NCBI RefSeq assembly: GCF_014638005.1
Contig: NZ_BMFG01000003.1
Location: forward strand, 1 to 64,000
Direction: 5' to 3'
Source of the DNA: Flavobacterium orientale
GTDB lineage: Bacteria; Bacteroidota; Bacteroidia; Flavobacteriales; Flavobacteriaceae
DNA: 64,000 nt
Below are positions 17,908 through 27,511 of this stretch, piece after piece. The stretch's first letter is position 1. Each line of letters begins with the position of its first letter. The position numbers were made by a program, and so were the translations under genes. The notes beneath the pieces were generated by a model, which was not told the DNA's origin, did no database searches, and saw nothing but the letters and a program-made list of their open reading frames with translations.

Positions 17908-18414
17908 TTATTTTTGCAATCTATCATTTAAAATTTCCAACAATTCATTATGATTTATTTTGATTAAGTCTGCCTGAATACCATATTGTGAATTAGCTAG
18001 TCTTAAACTGAATATTCTTGTAATTCTATAATAAACTGAGTTCTTAAATCTTTGAGAAGGCTCTTTGAGTTCAATGAAAATTTTTCTGTTTGTTGGAATC
18101 CCTTTATGATGAGAAGTAACCAAATAAAATGACTTTATCTCATCAAATCTTAAAGATATGGGTTTTCTAAAAATAGTATAAATAACCAATTCATTTGTAC
18201 TAATGGTAAGTAAAGGCTTCTTACGAAATAATAGTTTTATAGAAATAATAATTCCAGATAAAAACAACAATAATGCTAATAGCAAAAATGTACTTCTTAA
18301 AGGTTTTGATTCGAAATTAAATATACTTTCATAAAAAACAAATCCAAAAAACACAAAAACTGAAGAAATCAAAAATAAAAAAAACGCGGTAAGTTTACTC
18401 GAATAAAAGTGCAA
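17908..18414 (-). CDS. Small membrane protein, PH-like/STM3941-type
   Basis: About 168 residues with two membrane helices (about 8-30 and 40-62) followed by a beta-rich domain (LLTISTNELVIYT, ISLRFDEIKSFYLV, RKIFIELKEPSQRF) and a C-terminal helix. This layout resembles the STM3941 and other bacterial PH-like membrane proteins, but I cannot name a function. The frame offers no ATG near its start; TTG at 18414 is the best candidate. The gene is bracketed by a 14-bp direct repeat (17892-17905 and 18490-18503) and sits between convergent MATE and upstream dusB. Confidence 0.65.
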   Translation of the reverse strand: MHFYSSKLTAFFLFLISSVFVFFGFVFYESIFNFESKPLRSTFLLLALLLFLSGIIISIKLLFRKKPLLTISTNELVIYTIFRKPISLRFDEIKSFYLVTSHHKGIPTNRKIFIELKEPSQRFKNSVYYRITRIFSLRLANSQYGIQADLIKINHNELLEILNDRLQK

Positions 18415-18489
18415 ATCTTTATTTAGATTTAGTTGTGGTTGTATCTGACACGCTTTTATTTTGAAGTAAATATTTAAAAAATGATTTTA

Positions 18490-18503
18490 ACTTATATGGT
18501 AAA
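18490..18503. repeat. 14-bp direct repeat flanking the small membrane gene
   Basis: ACTTATATGGTAAA occurs here and at 17892-17905, 598 bp apart, in the same orientation and both followed by a TTTA. The pair brackets the gene 17908-18414. Confidence 0.75.
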
Positions 18504-18504
18504 T

Positions 18505-19497
18505 TTAAACCGTCTGATAATTAGCATAAACTTCAGCAATCTCTTCAAAAAGTGCCATTAACGGCATTGCTCCGTCGGTTGTAACTAATTTTTGTTTGTA
18601 TTCTTTAAATCCGTGAATGCCTTTAAAATAATTGGTGTAATGGCGACGCATTTCAAAAATTCCTACTCGTTCGCCTTTCCATTCCATTGACCAAATTAGG
18701 TGATTTCGGGCGGCTTCGATGCGGTCTTTCATCGTAGGTTCGGGTAAATGTTCTCCTGTTCTGAAATAATGTTTGATTTCATTAAAAATCCAAGGATAAC
18801 CAATGGCAGCACGACCAATCATCATGCCATCCAGACCATATTTATTTTTATACTCCAATGCTTTTTCGGGCGAATCGATGTCACCATTCCCAAAAATAGG
18901 CATCGTAATTCTCGGATTGTTTTTTACACGAGCAATGTGCGACCAATCAGAATGACCTTTATACATTTGTGCACGCGTTCGGGCGTGAACGGTTAAGGCT
19001 TGCACACCAATGTCTTGCAAACGTTCAGCGACTTCATCAATGTTGATGGAATTTTCATCCCAACCTAAACGGGTTTTTACTGTTACGGGAAGATTGGTTC
19101 CTTTTATAACGGCTTTGGTTAATCGAACCATTAAATCAACATCTTTTAAAACTCCTGCACCGGCTCCTTTGCAAACGACTTTTTTAACCGGGCAACCAAA
19201 ATTAATATCAACTAAATCGGGTTGAACTGTGTCTACAATTTTGGCAGACATTTCCATCGCTTCCTCATCGCCACCAAAAATTTGGATTCCAACCGGACGT
19301 TCGTAATCAAAAATATCGAGTTTCATTTTGCTTTTCATTGCATCACGAATTAATCCTTCGGACGAAATAAATTCAGAATACATCAAATCGGCTCCGTGCA
19401 ATTTGCATAAGCGACGAAACGGCGGATCGCTCACATCTTCCATTGGTGCAAGAAGTAAGGGAAAGTCGGGTAAGATGATGTTTCCGATTGTTGGCAT
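18505..19497 (-). CDS. dusB: tRNA-dihydrouridine synthase (DusB-like)
   Basis: FMN- and NADPH-dependent reduction of uridine in tRNA D loops. The TIM barrel begins PLLLAPMEDVSDPPFR and contains INFGCPVKKVVCKGAGAG, where the Cys after KVV is the catalytic acid, and the barrel-end motif ALTVHARTRAQMY and GNGDI. ATG 19497 gives 330 residues, the family size; upstream in-frame sequence back to 19599 is not conserved-looking. It is divergent from the RNA/lepA transcription unit. Confidence 0.95.
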   Translation of the reverse strand: MPTIGNIILPDFPLLLAPMEDVSDPPFRRLCKLHGADLMYSEFISSEGLIRDAMKSKMKLDIFDYERPVGIQIFGGDEEAMEMSAKIVDTVQPDLVDINFGCPVKKVVCKGAGAGVLKDVDLMVRLTKAVIKGTNLPVTVKTRLGWDENSINIDEVAERLQDIGVQALTVHARTRAQMYKGHSDWSHIARVKNNPRITMPIFGNGDIDSPEKALEYKNKYGLDGMMIGRAAIGYPWIFNEIKHYFRTGEHLPEPTMKDRIEAARNHLIWSMEWKGERVGIFEMRRHYTNYFKGIHGFKEYKQKLVTTDGAMPLMALFEEIAEVYANYQTV

Positions 19498-19586
19498 TGG
19501 AACTAAATTTTTTGCAAAAATACTAATTTTTGTTGGTTTCAGGTTTAAGGTTTCAAGTTTCAAACCTAAAAATGAAAACTTTGCTT

Positions 19587-19594
19587 TATATTTG
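19587..19594 (+). promoter_or_regulatory. -7 element in front of the structured RNA / lepA
   Basis: TATATTTG matches TAnnTTTG. Transcription from here would begin near 19600 and include the whole structured segment ahead of lepA. Confidence 0.5.
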
Positions 19595-19599
19595 CACAC

Positions 19600-19710
19600 A
19601 ATTCGCTAAGGAGCAGGGTTTGCGTTAGGGATGGGAGCGGCATCCTTTTGTGGAGCTTGCGGAACAAAAGATATAGCGGACAGCCCGACCCTTGGGGAAC
19701 GCCCAAAAAA
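19600..19710 (+). ncRNA. Structured RNA in the lepA 5' region, Flavo-1-like candidate
   Basis: This stretch is clearly more GC-rich than its surroundings and has several compatible stems: an outer helix GCGTT (19622-19626) with AACGC (19698-19702), AGGG with CCCT inside it, a hairpin GGATG...CATCC and a hairpin TTTTGT...ACAAAA. The single-stranded segment ATATAGCGGACAGCCCGACC looks like a conserved core. I recall such elements as repeated in flavobacterial genomes and suspect the Rfam Flavo-1 family, but I cannot verify this here. It is either an independent RNA or a leader of lepA; no U-tract terminator separates the two. Confidence 0.6.
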
Positions 19711-19726
19711 TTTGAATTAAACGAAG

Positions 19727-21523
19727 ATGAAGAACATACGAAATTTTTGCATTATTGCTCACATTGACCACGGAAAAAGTACGCTGGCCGACCGATTATT
19801 GGGGGCTACGCAAACTGTGACGGCTCGTGAGGAAAAGGCTCAGTTGCTGGATAATATGGATCTAGAGCGTGAACGTGGGATTACGATTAAGAGTCACGCG
19901 ATTCAAATGGAATATACGTACAAAGGCGAAAAATATATTTTGAATTTGATTGATACGCCGGGACACGTTGATTTTTCGTATGAAGTTTCGCGATCTATAG
20001 CCGCTTGTGAAGGGGCTTTGTTGATTGTGGATGCGGCACAAAGTATTCAGGCTCAGACGATTTCCAATTTATATTTGGCTTTAGAAAACGACTTGGAAAT
20101 TATTCCGGTGTTGAATAAAGTGGATTTGCCAAGTGCCAATCCGGAGGAAGTGAGCGACGATATTATTGATTTATTAGGATGCAAATTAGAAGATATTATT
20201 CACGCTTCAGGTAAAACCGGTTTTGGTGTAGAAAATATTTTGGCTGCGATTATTGAAAAAATTCCTGCACCCAAAGGGAATGTTGATGAACCGTTGCAGG
20301 CGTTGATTTTTGACTCACATTACAATCCGTTTCGTGGTATTGAAGTAATTTTCCGTGTGAAAAACGGGGAAATTAAAAAAGGTCAGAAGATTAAATTCAT
20401 GGCAACCGGAAATGAATATTTTGCCGATGAAGTAGGGACATTAAAGTTGAATCAAGTTCCGAAAAACGTGATTTCGACGGGTGATGTAGGCTATTTAATT
20501 TCGGGCATCAAAGAAGCAAAAGAAGTAAAAGTAGGTGATACATTGACCGATGCTAAAAACCCTACCACCAATATGATTACAGGCTTTGAGGATGTAAAAC
20601 CAATGGTTTTTGCCGGAATTTATCCTGTTGACACAGAAGATTATGAGGATTTGAGAGCTTCGATGGAAAAACTACAACTAAACGATGCGTCGTTGGTTTT
20701 TGTTCCTGAAAGTTCTGCTGCTTTAGGATTTGGTTTCCGATGTGGATTTTTAGGAATGTTGCATTTAGAAATCATTCAAGAACGTTTGGAACGTGAATAT
20801 GATATGACTGTGATTACAACAGTTCCGAACGTTTCGTATCATGCTTTTACCAAAAAAGAACCGGATACGATTTTGATTGTAAACAATCCATCCGATTTAC
20901 CGGAACCATCAAAATTGGATCGTGTAGAAGAACCGTATATTAAAGCAACTATCATTACGAAATCGGAATTTGTGGGGAACGTGATGAGTTTGTGTATTGA
21001 AAAACGCGGTGTAATTACCAATCAAACCTATTTAACTACTGAAAGAGTTGAATTGAATTTTGATATGCCGTTGGCAGAAATTGTATTTGATTTTTATGAC
21101 CGTTTGAAAACGGTTTCCAAAGGATATGCTTCGTTTGATTATTCGCCTATTGGGATGCGTACATCGAAATTAGTAAAATTAGATGTGTTATTAAACGCTC
21201 AATCGGTCGATGCTTTGTCTGCGTTGATTCACGAAGACAATGCGTATAATATTGGTAAAAAAATGTGTGAAAAACTGCGTGAATTGATTCCGAGACAACA
21301 GTTTGACATTCCAATTCAAGCGGCAATTGGTGCAAAAATCATTGCTCGTGAAACGATAAAAGCGTTACGAAAAGACGTAACCGCCAAATGTTACGGTGGA
21401 GATATTTCCCGTAAACGAAAATTGTTGGAAAAACAGAAAAAAGGTAAAAAGAGAATGCGTCAGGTTGGTAATGTAGAAATTCCACAAGAGGCGTTTATGG
21501 CGGTGTTGAAGTTGAATGATTAG
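19727..21523 (+). CDS. lepA: Elongation factor 4 (LepA), translational GTPase
   Basis: Ribosome-associated GTPase, proposed to back-translocate or aid initiation and 30S biogenesis. G1 AHIDHGKS (about 11-18), G3 DTPGHVD and G4 NKVD are intact, followed by domain II, EF-G-like domains III and V, and the LepA-specific C-terminal domain ending with [17 protein letters not shown]. The 598 residues equal the family length. Transcription probably starts upstream of the structured RNA at 19600-19710; a terminator follows at 21557. Confidence 0.98.
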   Translation: MKNIRNFCIIAHIDHGKSTLADRLLGATQTVTAREEKAQLLDNMDLERERGITIKSHAIQMEYTYKGEKYILNLIDTPGHVDFSYEVSRSIAACEGALLIVDAAQSIQAQTISNLYLALENDLEIIPVLNKVDLPSANPEEVSDDIIDLLGCKLEDIIHASGKTGFGVENILAAIIEKIPAPKGNVDEPLQALIFDSHYNPFRGIEVIFRVKNGEIKKGQKIKFMATGNEYFADEVGTLKLNQVPKNVISTGDVGYLISGIKEAKEVKVGDTLTDAKNPTTNMITGFEDVKPMVFAGIYPVDTEDYEDLRASMEKLQLNDASLVFVPESSAALGFGFRCGFLGMLHLEIIQERLEREYDMTVITTVPNVSYHAFTKKEPDTILIVNNPSDLPEPSKLDRVEEPYIKATIITKSEFVGNVMSLCIEKRGVITNQTYLTTERVELNFDMPLAEIVFDFYDRLKTVSKGYASFDYSPIGMRTSKLVKLDVLLNAQSVDALSALIHEDNAYNIGKKMCEKLRELIPRQQFDIPIQAAIGAKIIARETIKALRKDVTAKCYGGDISRKRKLLEKQKKGKKRMRQVGNVEIPQEAFMAVLKLND

Positions 21524-21556
21524 AAGAGACGCTGAGTGGCTGAGAAAATATAGGAG

Positions 21557-21586
21557 AACCCAATGACGAGAGTTGTTGGGTTTTTT
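21557..21586 (+). terminator. Terminator of lepA
   Basis: AACCCAA (21557-21563) pairs with TTGGGTT (21576-21582), extended inward by weaker pairs, then T run. Confidence 0.85.
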
Positions 21587-21642
21587 GTTAGCCCACGTTT
21601 TCAACCTTTGGTTAAATTTCAAATCCATTAAAATAAAAATTC

Positions 21643-21650
21643 TATATTTG
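21643..21650 (+). promoter_or_regulatory. -7 element for the WYL regulator
   Basis: TATATTTG, 14 bases before the ATG at 21665. A TTTG at 21607-21610 is too distant to be its -33 box. Confidence 0.45.
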
Positions 21651-21664
21651 ACAAACGCCTTTTT

Positions 21665-22630
21665 ATGCACGACGAAACCCCAAAACGCTTTGACCGCATT
21701 GTCGCCATTTTAATTCAGTTACAATCCAAAAAGATTGTGAAAGCACACGAATTGGCTACTCGTTTTGAGGTGAGTTTGCGAACCATTTACCGAGATATTC
21801 GAACGTTGGAAGCTTCGGGAGTTCCCATTTACAGCGAAGCCGGTTTGGGTTATTCTTTGTTAGAAGGTTATCGATTGCCTCCAGTTATGTTTACTCGAGA
21901 AGAAGCCGAAAGTTTCATAGCTGCCGAAAAACTGATGGAGAAATTTTCCGATAAATCAATTGGCGATCAGTATGCATCAGCGATGTTTAAGTTGAAAGCT
22001 GTGTTGAAAAGTGCCGACAAAGATTGGGTTTCTACCATCGAATCCAATGTCGTGATGCAACCGTTGGAAAAAACTTTTCCAAAACAAGTTCCGCATGCCT
22101 TGGCTTTTATTTTCAGAAGTATTGCAGACAAAACGCAATTGATTTTGGATTACCAAGCTTTTGAAGCCGATGAAAATACTGCACGAACTATCGAACCGGT
22201 GGGTGTTTTTCACGACCATAACAATTGGTATGTGTTGGGTTATTGCCATTTGCGGAAAGATTACCGTCAGTTTAGAACGGACCGCATTCACAACATCCTA
22301 AAAACAGAAATCGCTTTCACGAAAGAGCACGAAGCATTGGAATATTACTTGAATAAAGACAAAGAAGAATTTCCCACCACAAAAGTCGTTATTTCTATTG
22401 AAAAGAAAATGGCAAAATACCTTTCCGGCGAACGGAAATACCACGGATTTGTCTCTGAGAAAGTAGTTGGAAATAACGTAGAAATGACTTTTTTATGCAA
22501 AGACATTGAAGATGGTTTCCCCAGATTTTTTCTAATGTTTGGCGACTTTGCTACGATTCTTGAACCGGAACGATTGAAAGTAAGGGTTTTGGAGTTGATG
22601 GAAACTATTAAAAGGAAGATTTTGAAATGA
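21665..22630 (+). CDS. YafY-type transcriptional regulator with HTH_11 and WYL domains
   Basis: A DNA-binding N-terminus (HTH_11/DeoR-like: ATRFEVSLRTIYRDIRTLEASGVPI, shown here only in part as FEVSLRTIYRDIRTLE) is followed by a WYL sensor domain (about 140-220; NNWYVLGYCHLRKDYRQFR) and the WCX C-terminal extension. WYL domains bind nucleic acid or small ligands and often control DNA-damage or defence genes. The convergent neighbour is a DinB-fold protein; that pairing is frequent in Bacteroidetes as I recall it. The start ATG 21665 gives 321 residues, normal for the family. Confidence 0.92.
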   Translation: MHDETPKRFDRIVAILIQLQSKKIVKAHELATRFEVSLRTIYRDIRTLEASGVPIYSEAGLGYSLLEGYRLPPVMFTREEAESFIAAEKLMEKFSDKSIGDQYASAMFKLKAVLKSADKDWVSTIESNVVMQPLEKTFPKQVPHALAFIFRSIADKTQLILDYQAFEADENTARTIEPVGVFHDHNNWYVLGYCHLRKDYRQFRTDRIHNILKTEIAFTKEHEALEYYLNKDKEEFPTTKVVISIEKKMAKYLSGERKYHGFVSEKVVGNNVEMTFLCKDIEDGFPRFFLMFGDFATILEPERLKVRVLELMETIKRKILK

Positions 22631-22643
22631 CTTTTTTTTGAAC

Positions 22644-22690
22644 CATTAAGACATTAAGAAAACAACTTAATGATTCTTAACACCTTAATG
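22644..22690. terminator. Nested CATTAAG/CTTAATG hairpins between convergent genes
   Basis: CATTAAG at 22644 and 22652 can pair with CTTAATG at 22666 and 22684. A T run (22632-22639) lies on the left, which reads as A on the minus strand. Likely a bidirectional transcription end; the fold is not a textbook terminator. Confidence 0.45.
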
Positions 22691-22714
22691 ATTCAAAATT
22701 TTAATGTTAGAAAA

Positions 22715-23191
22715 CTATCTCTCCCAGAAAAAAGGCGGTTCAATTCCTAAAGCTCTCAAATACACATATCCTTGTCCACGATGATGAATTTCGTTATCAA
22801 TAAAATAAAGGATATTATGGATAATCGGAAATTCATATTGTCCAAAAAGATTAAAAGTCTTATCGAAATCTTCTAGCGGTAACAAACTCCAATAGTGATT
22901 AATTTCTTCGGTGGCTTTGTCCCATTTTGCTAAGTATTCTGCTTTGGTTTTCCCGTTATCGGTGTTTTCGTCATACGGTTTTACTTCCCGGTTCACGATG
23001 CCTTTCATGGCCGGAGCTCCAATGGCTAACAATTCGGAAGTCAATTCGGCAAACGTTCGCATACCGCCAACAGAAAATTCAAAAAAATCTTTTTCAGGAA
23101 AGGCTTCAATCACTCTTCGGGTTAGCGAACGGTGACCTTGCCAGTGTTTTAACAAATCTTCTTTACTAATTACTTGGGCTGTTGTTGTCAT
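22715..23191 (-). CDS. DinB-superfamily protein
   Basis: A 158-residue four-helix-bundle protein of the DinB/YfiT type. Putative metal-binding histidines are in the first helix (KHWQGHRSLTRR) and in the last (DNEIHHRGQGYVYL). Biochemically characterised relatives are metal-dependent thiol transferases, but most members, including DNA-damage-induced ones, have no known substrate. It is convergent with the WYL regulator, 84 bp apart. Confidence 0.88.
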   Translation of the reverse strand: MTTTAQVISKEDLLKHWQGHRSLTRRVIEAFPEKDFFEFSVGGMRTFAELTSELLAIGAPAMKGIVNREVKPYDENTDNGKTKAEYLAKWDKATEEINHYWSLLPLEDFDKTFNLFGQYEFPIIHNILYFIDNEIHHRGQGYVYLRALGIEPPFFWER

Positions 23192-23404
23192 AATTTATTA
23201 TTTAATGATTAATGAAGCAAAGCTAAAAGCACCAAGTGACAACAGTTTGTCAGTAGGATTGTATTTTAACACATAAAAATCAGATCTAATTATACGTTTT
23301 ATTTTAAAAAATCAATCCTATTTTGTTAGAATACGTTTTTAAACGTTAAAAACACGGTCACCTATTCAAGTTTTTTTTACATTAGCTAAGGTTTTATTAA
23401 AAAA

Positions 23405-26400
23405 ATGAAGATATACATTTCGAGTATTTTGCTGTTTTTTACAGTTGCTGTTTTTTCACAGGGAATAGTTGTTGATACAACCACCTATACTATTCCTAAT
23501 TTGGTGAGAAATGTATTGATGCAAAATTCTTGTTCAAACGAAACAAATTTTCAATTTTCTTCCAGAAGAAGCATAGGAGCTTTTACTAGTTCAAATCCAA
23601 ATTTTCCTATTCAACAAGGGGTGATTATTAGAAATGGTATTGCTAAATATTCTCAAGGCACTTATTCCGGAGCTAATCTGAGTAGTCAAATTAATACAAA
23701 CGGAGATGTTGATTTACAAAACATCAGTAATTCTTCCGGCCAAACAACCGGCATCACAGATGTTGCCTTTTTGCAGTTTGATTTTACTCCAATTTCAACC
23801 AATTTTAGTTTTGATTTTTTATTTGCATCAAATGAATATGGCGAATACCAATGTGGATTTAGTGATGTTTTTGCCTTTTTATTAACCAATTTAACAACCG
23901 GAGAAACCACAAATTTGGGGGTTATTCCAAGCACTACAACACCTGTTTCAGTTAAAAATATACGAAACACTCAGTTTAACACCTCATGTTTATCGCAAAA
24001 TCCTAATTTTTTCAGTAGATATAATGTAACAAATCCTGCAACCTCAGCCATGAATATGAGAGGAGAAACGGTTTTAATGACTGCCTATTCAGAAGTTATT
24101 CCAAATCAAAATTATAGGATTAAGATTGTAATTGGTGATTATAACGATAGTGGTTATGATTCAGCTGTTTTGATTGCTGGCGGAAATTTCAGCACTTCAG
24201 CTGCTTTAGGACCTGACATTACTGTATGTGAAGGCCAATCGGTTGTTTTAAACCCAAATTTAGGAGCTGGTTTTAACTATACTTGGATGTTGAACGGTGA
24301 AGTCATCCCGAATGCTATCGGCCCTAGTTACACGGCCACGCAACCAGGAACGTATTCATTTAATGCTACATTTCCAAATAGCACTTGTTCCATTTCAGAT
24401 GAAATTATGTTAAATGAGTTACAATACAATCCTTTGAACTCTTTGTATGTTTGTAATACCGGTCAGGCTACTTATCCTTTTAATTTAGCTTCAAATTCCT
24501 TAACAACATTAGGATTAGATCCTACCGTTTATTCCTTATTATATTTTGCTAATTTAGAAAATGCAAATGCAAATGGTCCATCTATCCCGACGAATCAGTT
24601 AAACGCCTATATGAGTGCCGGAAATCAGACAATATATTGTAAAATAGTAACTCTTTCTTCAGGTTTTATCTGTAGCAACTTAATTCCTTTTGAATTGGTT
24701 GTGTCGCCTGAAATTGTTGCTAATACACCTAACGATGTCTTAATTTGTACGGTTGGTTCAGGTAATGTGATTAGAAATTTAAACAACTATATCCCAACGG
24801 TTCTTAACGGGCAAAATCAAGATGATTTTGTAGTTACTTTTTTTAATTCTGAAGCCAATGCAATGGCAAATCAAAACCCTATTCAGAATACATCTGGGTT
24901 TCCTATGAGTAACACACAATCACCTTATACAATTTGGGTAAGAATGCAAGATGCTACTAATCCGCTTTGTTTTGATGTCATAAATTTCAAAATTAGAATT
25001 GAATTCAGACCTCCAGTTGATACAAGAGACCAAGTTGTGGTTTGTAGCAGTTATATTTTACCTCCTTTAACACACGGCAATTATTATACAGAAACCGGAG
25101 GAAATGGCACCTTATTAAGTGCAGGAGACATTATTGAAGACACAAGTGTAATTTATATTTATAGTGGACCAACTGACGAAAACCCTTGTGATAATGAAAG
25201 TTTTTTTGCAGTAATCATAATTGAAGATGTTGAAATAGAAGAAATTGGTTGCGGCGTTTTCATAGTTCCGGGATTGCCTGCCGGAGAATTTTATACGCAA
25301 CCCAATGCAGGTGGTGATTTAATTCCTGCCGGAACGCAACTCAATACTGATCAAACCATTTATTATCATGCGGTTATTGATGATGTCTTTTGTACAGAAA
25401 AAGTTGTGAATGTGGTTATATATCCATTACCACCTGTGGATGAATTACCAGATGTTGTCACTTGTGATTTTTATACTTTACCTATTCCTGTTAACGGAAC
25501 CAATTATCTTGACACTGCAACGGGTGATCTTTATGGTCCGGGACAAACGATTACTGAAAGCATGGTTTTAATTTTAACCAATATTGGTGAATTTTGTGCC
25601 AGTCAACATGTGTTTTCTGTAGATATTATTTATACTCCGGACTTTGATGATGAAATAACGGCTTGTGGAAGCTATACTTTGCCGGAATTAAATGTTGGTA
25701 ATTATTTCACACAACCCTTTGGTGGCGGCTCTCAAATTCCATCAGGGACCGTGATTACAAATTCACAGACCATTTATTTTTATGCTCCAACTACCACTTC
25801 TCCCAATTGCACGGATAATTTAAGTATTGATATTATTATCAATTCGTCTCCTCCAATTAACACCCCTTCAAATGTAGTGGCATGTGGTGCATACAGTTTA
25901 CCTCCTTTAACAATTGGTGGTACTTATTATCAATTAGCTGACGGAGAAGGTTTTTCATTACAACCCGGTCACATAATCACAAACACGCAAACTGTTTATA
26001 TTTATGCCGCAATAGGAGATTGTATAAGTCAATATAGTTTTTTAGTTCAAGTAAATCCGCCTCCGCCGGTTGACAGTTTTACTGATGTGTTTATTTGTGA
26101 AGCCACTTTTGTTTTACCGCCCTTAACTAATGGCAGTTATTACACCGCAAATGGCGGACCGAATGGTGGTGGAATTAATTTGCAACCAGGCACAGTTTTG
26201 ACCAATTCTCAAACTATTTACATATATAATCCTCTGAGTTATATGCCTTCTTGTTATAGTGAAAGTTTATTTAGTGTTTCTTTAAATAATTTAGAATTAG
26301 GTGATTTACCCAACATCAACGCTTGTGACAATTATGTTTTGCCTTCATTAACATTAGGCAATTATTTTACAGCACCTAATGGCTCGGGAACACAACTAAC

Positions 26401-27472
26401 TCCCGGAACCGTTATAAATACAAATCAAACCATCTATGTGTATGCTCAAGTAGGTGATCGTTTAAATTGCTCAGCTGAAAAATCATTTACTGTTACTATT
26501 TCTACAACTCCTGTTTTAGATGCATTTACAAATGTTCAAAAATGCGGTAGTTATGTATTACCGGCTTTAACTCAAGGTAATTATTTCACCGGCCCTAATG
26601 GAACAGGGAGCTTATTGACAGTAGGAAGTTCAATTACAACCTCTCAAACCGTATATGTTTTTGCTACAGCTTCAGATAACACTGCTTGCTTTGATCAAAA
26701 ATCATTTGTTGTAACAATTAATCCTTTAAATAACCTACAAATTCCTGAAGGGGTAATTTGTGTTGATTTTGAATCAGGTGACTTAATTACACCTCACCTA
26801 TTTCAAACCGGCTTGAGTGCTTCAAATTATACTATTGAATGGTTTTTAAACCAAACTTTAATGGGAATTGGCACTAATTATTTGGCTACACAAGAAGGAA
26901 CTTATGATGTGATAATTACCAACAACTTCCCGGATAATGGCACAAATTGTGGTTATAGTAATACAACAGCCGTTGTCACAAAATCTAGTAAAGCAAAAGC
27001 CTATTTAACCGTTATTGACGACTTTTTAGATTCCATTTCAATTTATGTAACAGTAACAAGTGGTTTTGGTAACTATGTATTTCAATTGGACGACAACCCA
27101 ATTCAACCAAGTCCGGACTTTCACAATGTAGCCTCCGGTCAACATATCATAAAAATAATTGATACCAAAGGAGATTGTGGCTTCATAGAATTAATTGCCA
27201 ATGTATTAAAATACCCTAAGTTTTTTACACCTAATGATGATGGTTACAATGATTATTGGAATATAACCGACCTGTTTTATCAAAATGAAGCCATTATCTT
27301 CATTTATGACAGATATGGTAAATTGCTGAAACAAATTAGTCCTTCAGGTCTTGGATGGGACGGCAGATACAACAACAATCAAATGCCGGCAACCGATTAT
27401 TGGTTTGAAGTTCGTTATACAAAAGACGAAAAACCAACTGTTTTTAAATCCCATTTTAGTATCAAACGATAA
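23405..27472 (+). CDS. Large secreted repeat protein with choice-of-anchor L domain and T9SS type B sorting tail
   Basis: 1355 residues: signal peptide (1-18, ending VFSQG), a choice-of-anchor L domain (about 25-270, with FLFASNEYGEY), an Ig-like segment (about 275-330), two further beta modules (to about 535), eight tandem repeats of about 72 residues (539-1112), a PKD/Ig-like part and the C-terminal gliding-associated/T9SS type B domain (FFTPNDDGYNDYWNI ... IYDRYGKLL ... GWDGRYNN). The tail directs export through the type IX system. It is probably a surface adhesin or matrix protein; the ligand is unknown. None of the T9SS machinery genes are in this window. Confidence 0.93.
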   Translation: MKIYISSILLFFTVAVFSQGIVVDTTTYTIPNLVRNVLMQNSCSNETNFQFSSRRSIGAFTSSNPNFPIQQGVIIRNGIAKYSQGTYSGANLSSQINTNGDVDLQNISNSSGQTTGITDVAFLQFDFTPISTNFSFDFLFASNEYGEYQCGFSDVFAFLLTNLTTGETTNLGVIPSTTTPVSVKNIRNTQFNTSCLSQNPNFFSRYNVTNPATSAMNMRGETVLMTAYSEVIPNQNYRIKIVIGDYNDSGYDSAVLIAGGNFSTSAALGPDITVCEGQSVVLNPNLGAGFNYTWMLNGEVIPNAIGPSYTATQPGTYSFNATFPNSTCSISDEIMLNELQYNPLNSLYVCNTGQATYPFNLASNSLTTLGLDPTVYSLLYFANLENANANGPSIPTNQLNAYMSAGNQTIYCKIVTLSSGFICSNLIPFELVVSPEIVANTPNDVLICTVGSGNVIRNLNNYIPTVLNGQNQDDFVVTFFNSEANAMANQNPIQNTSGFPMSNTQSPYTIWVRMQDATNPLCFDVINFKIRIEFRPPVDTRDQVVVCSSYILPPLTHGNYYTETGGNGTLLSAGDIIEDTSVIYIYSGPTDENPCDNESFFAVIIIEDVEIEEIGCGVFIVPGLPAGEFYTQPNAGGDLIPAGTQLNTDQTIYYHAVIDDVFCTEKVVNVVIYPLPPVDELPDVVTCDFYTLPIPVNGTNYLDTATGDLYGPGQTITESMVLILTNIGEFCASQHVFSVDIIYTPDFDDEITACGSYTLPELNVGNYFTQPFGGGSQIPSGTVITNSQTIYFYAPTTTSPNCTDNLSIDIIINSSPPINTPSNVVACGAYSLPPLTIGGTYYQLADGEGFSLQPGHIITNTQTVYIYAAIGDCISQYSFLVQVNPPPPVDSFTDVFICEATFVLPPLTNGSYYTANGGPNGGGINLQPGTVLTNSQTIYIYNPLSYMPSCYSESLFSVSLNNLELGDLPNINACDNYVLPSLTLGNYFTAPNGSGTQLTPGTVINTNQTIYVYAQVGDRLNCSAEKSFTVTISTTPVLDAFTNVQKCGSYVLPALTQGNYFTGPNGTGSLLTVGSSITTSQTVYVFATASDNTACFDQKSFVVTINPLNNLQIPEGVICVDFESGDLITPHLFQTGLSASNYTIEWFLNQTLMGIGTNYLATQEGTYDVIITNNFPDNGTNCGYSNTTAVVTKSSKAKAYLTVIDDFLDSISIYVTVTSGFGNYVFQLDDNPIQPSPDFHNVASGQHIIKIIDTKGDCGFIELIANVLKYPKFFTPNDDGYNDYWNITDLFYQNEAIIFIYDRYGKLLKQISPSGLGWDGRYNNNQMPATDYWFEVRYTKDEKPTVFKSHFSIKR
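25019..26740 (+). repeat. Eight tandem protein repeats of about 72 residues
   Basis: Each unit follows the pattern C-x-x-Y-x-L-P-x-L-x-x-G-N-Y-(F/Y)-T, then a Gly-rich turn, L-x-x-G-x-x-I-x-x-(S/T)-Q-T-(I/V)-Y-(I/V)-(Y/F)-A, then a Cys and an (F/V)-x-V-x-(I/V) strand. The paired cysteines in each unit suggest one disulphide per repeat. Unit 3 is the most diverged. The DNA copies are diverged, so this is an old expansion. Confidence 0.88.
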
Positions 27473-27485
27473 CCCTGATATTTTG

Positions 27486-27493
27486 TACCTTTG
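27486..27493 (+). promoter_or_regulatory. -7 element for thiL
   Basis: TACCTTTG matches TAnnTTTG and is 18 bases before the ATG at 27512. No -33 TTG at the right spacing. Confidence 0.45.
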
Positions 27494-27511
27494 CCTTCTA
27501 AATGAAATAGC

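Noticed and set aside
19600..19710. Metabolite riboswitch in front of lepA
   Set aside because: Neither the fold nor the downstream gene fits a known riboswitch class; a structured ncRNA is the better description.
21365..21670. 101-residue minus-strand frame at the end of lepA
   Set aside because: Antisense to the lepA C-terminus and the lepA terminator; no support.
25019..26740. Periodic repeats considered as a CRISPR array
   Set aside because: The repeat is at protein level with a 72-residue period inside an open frame; there are no identical 25-40 bp repeats with spacers.
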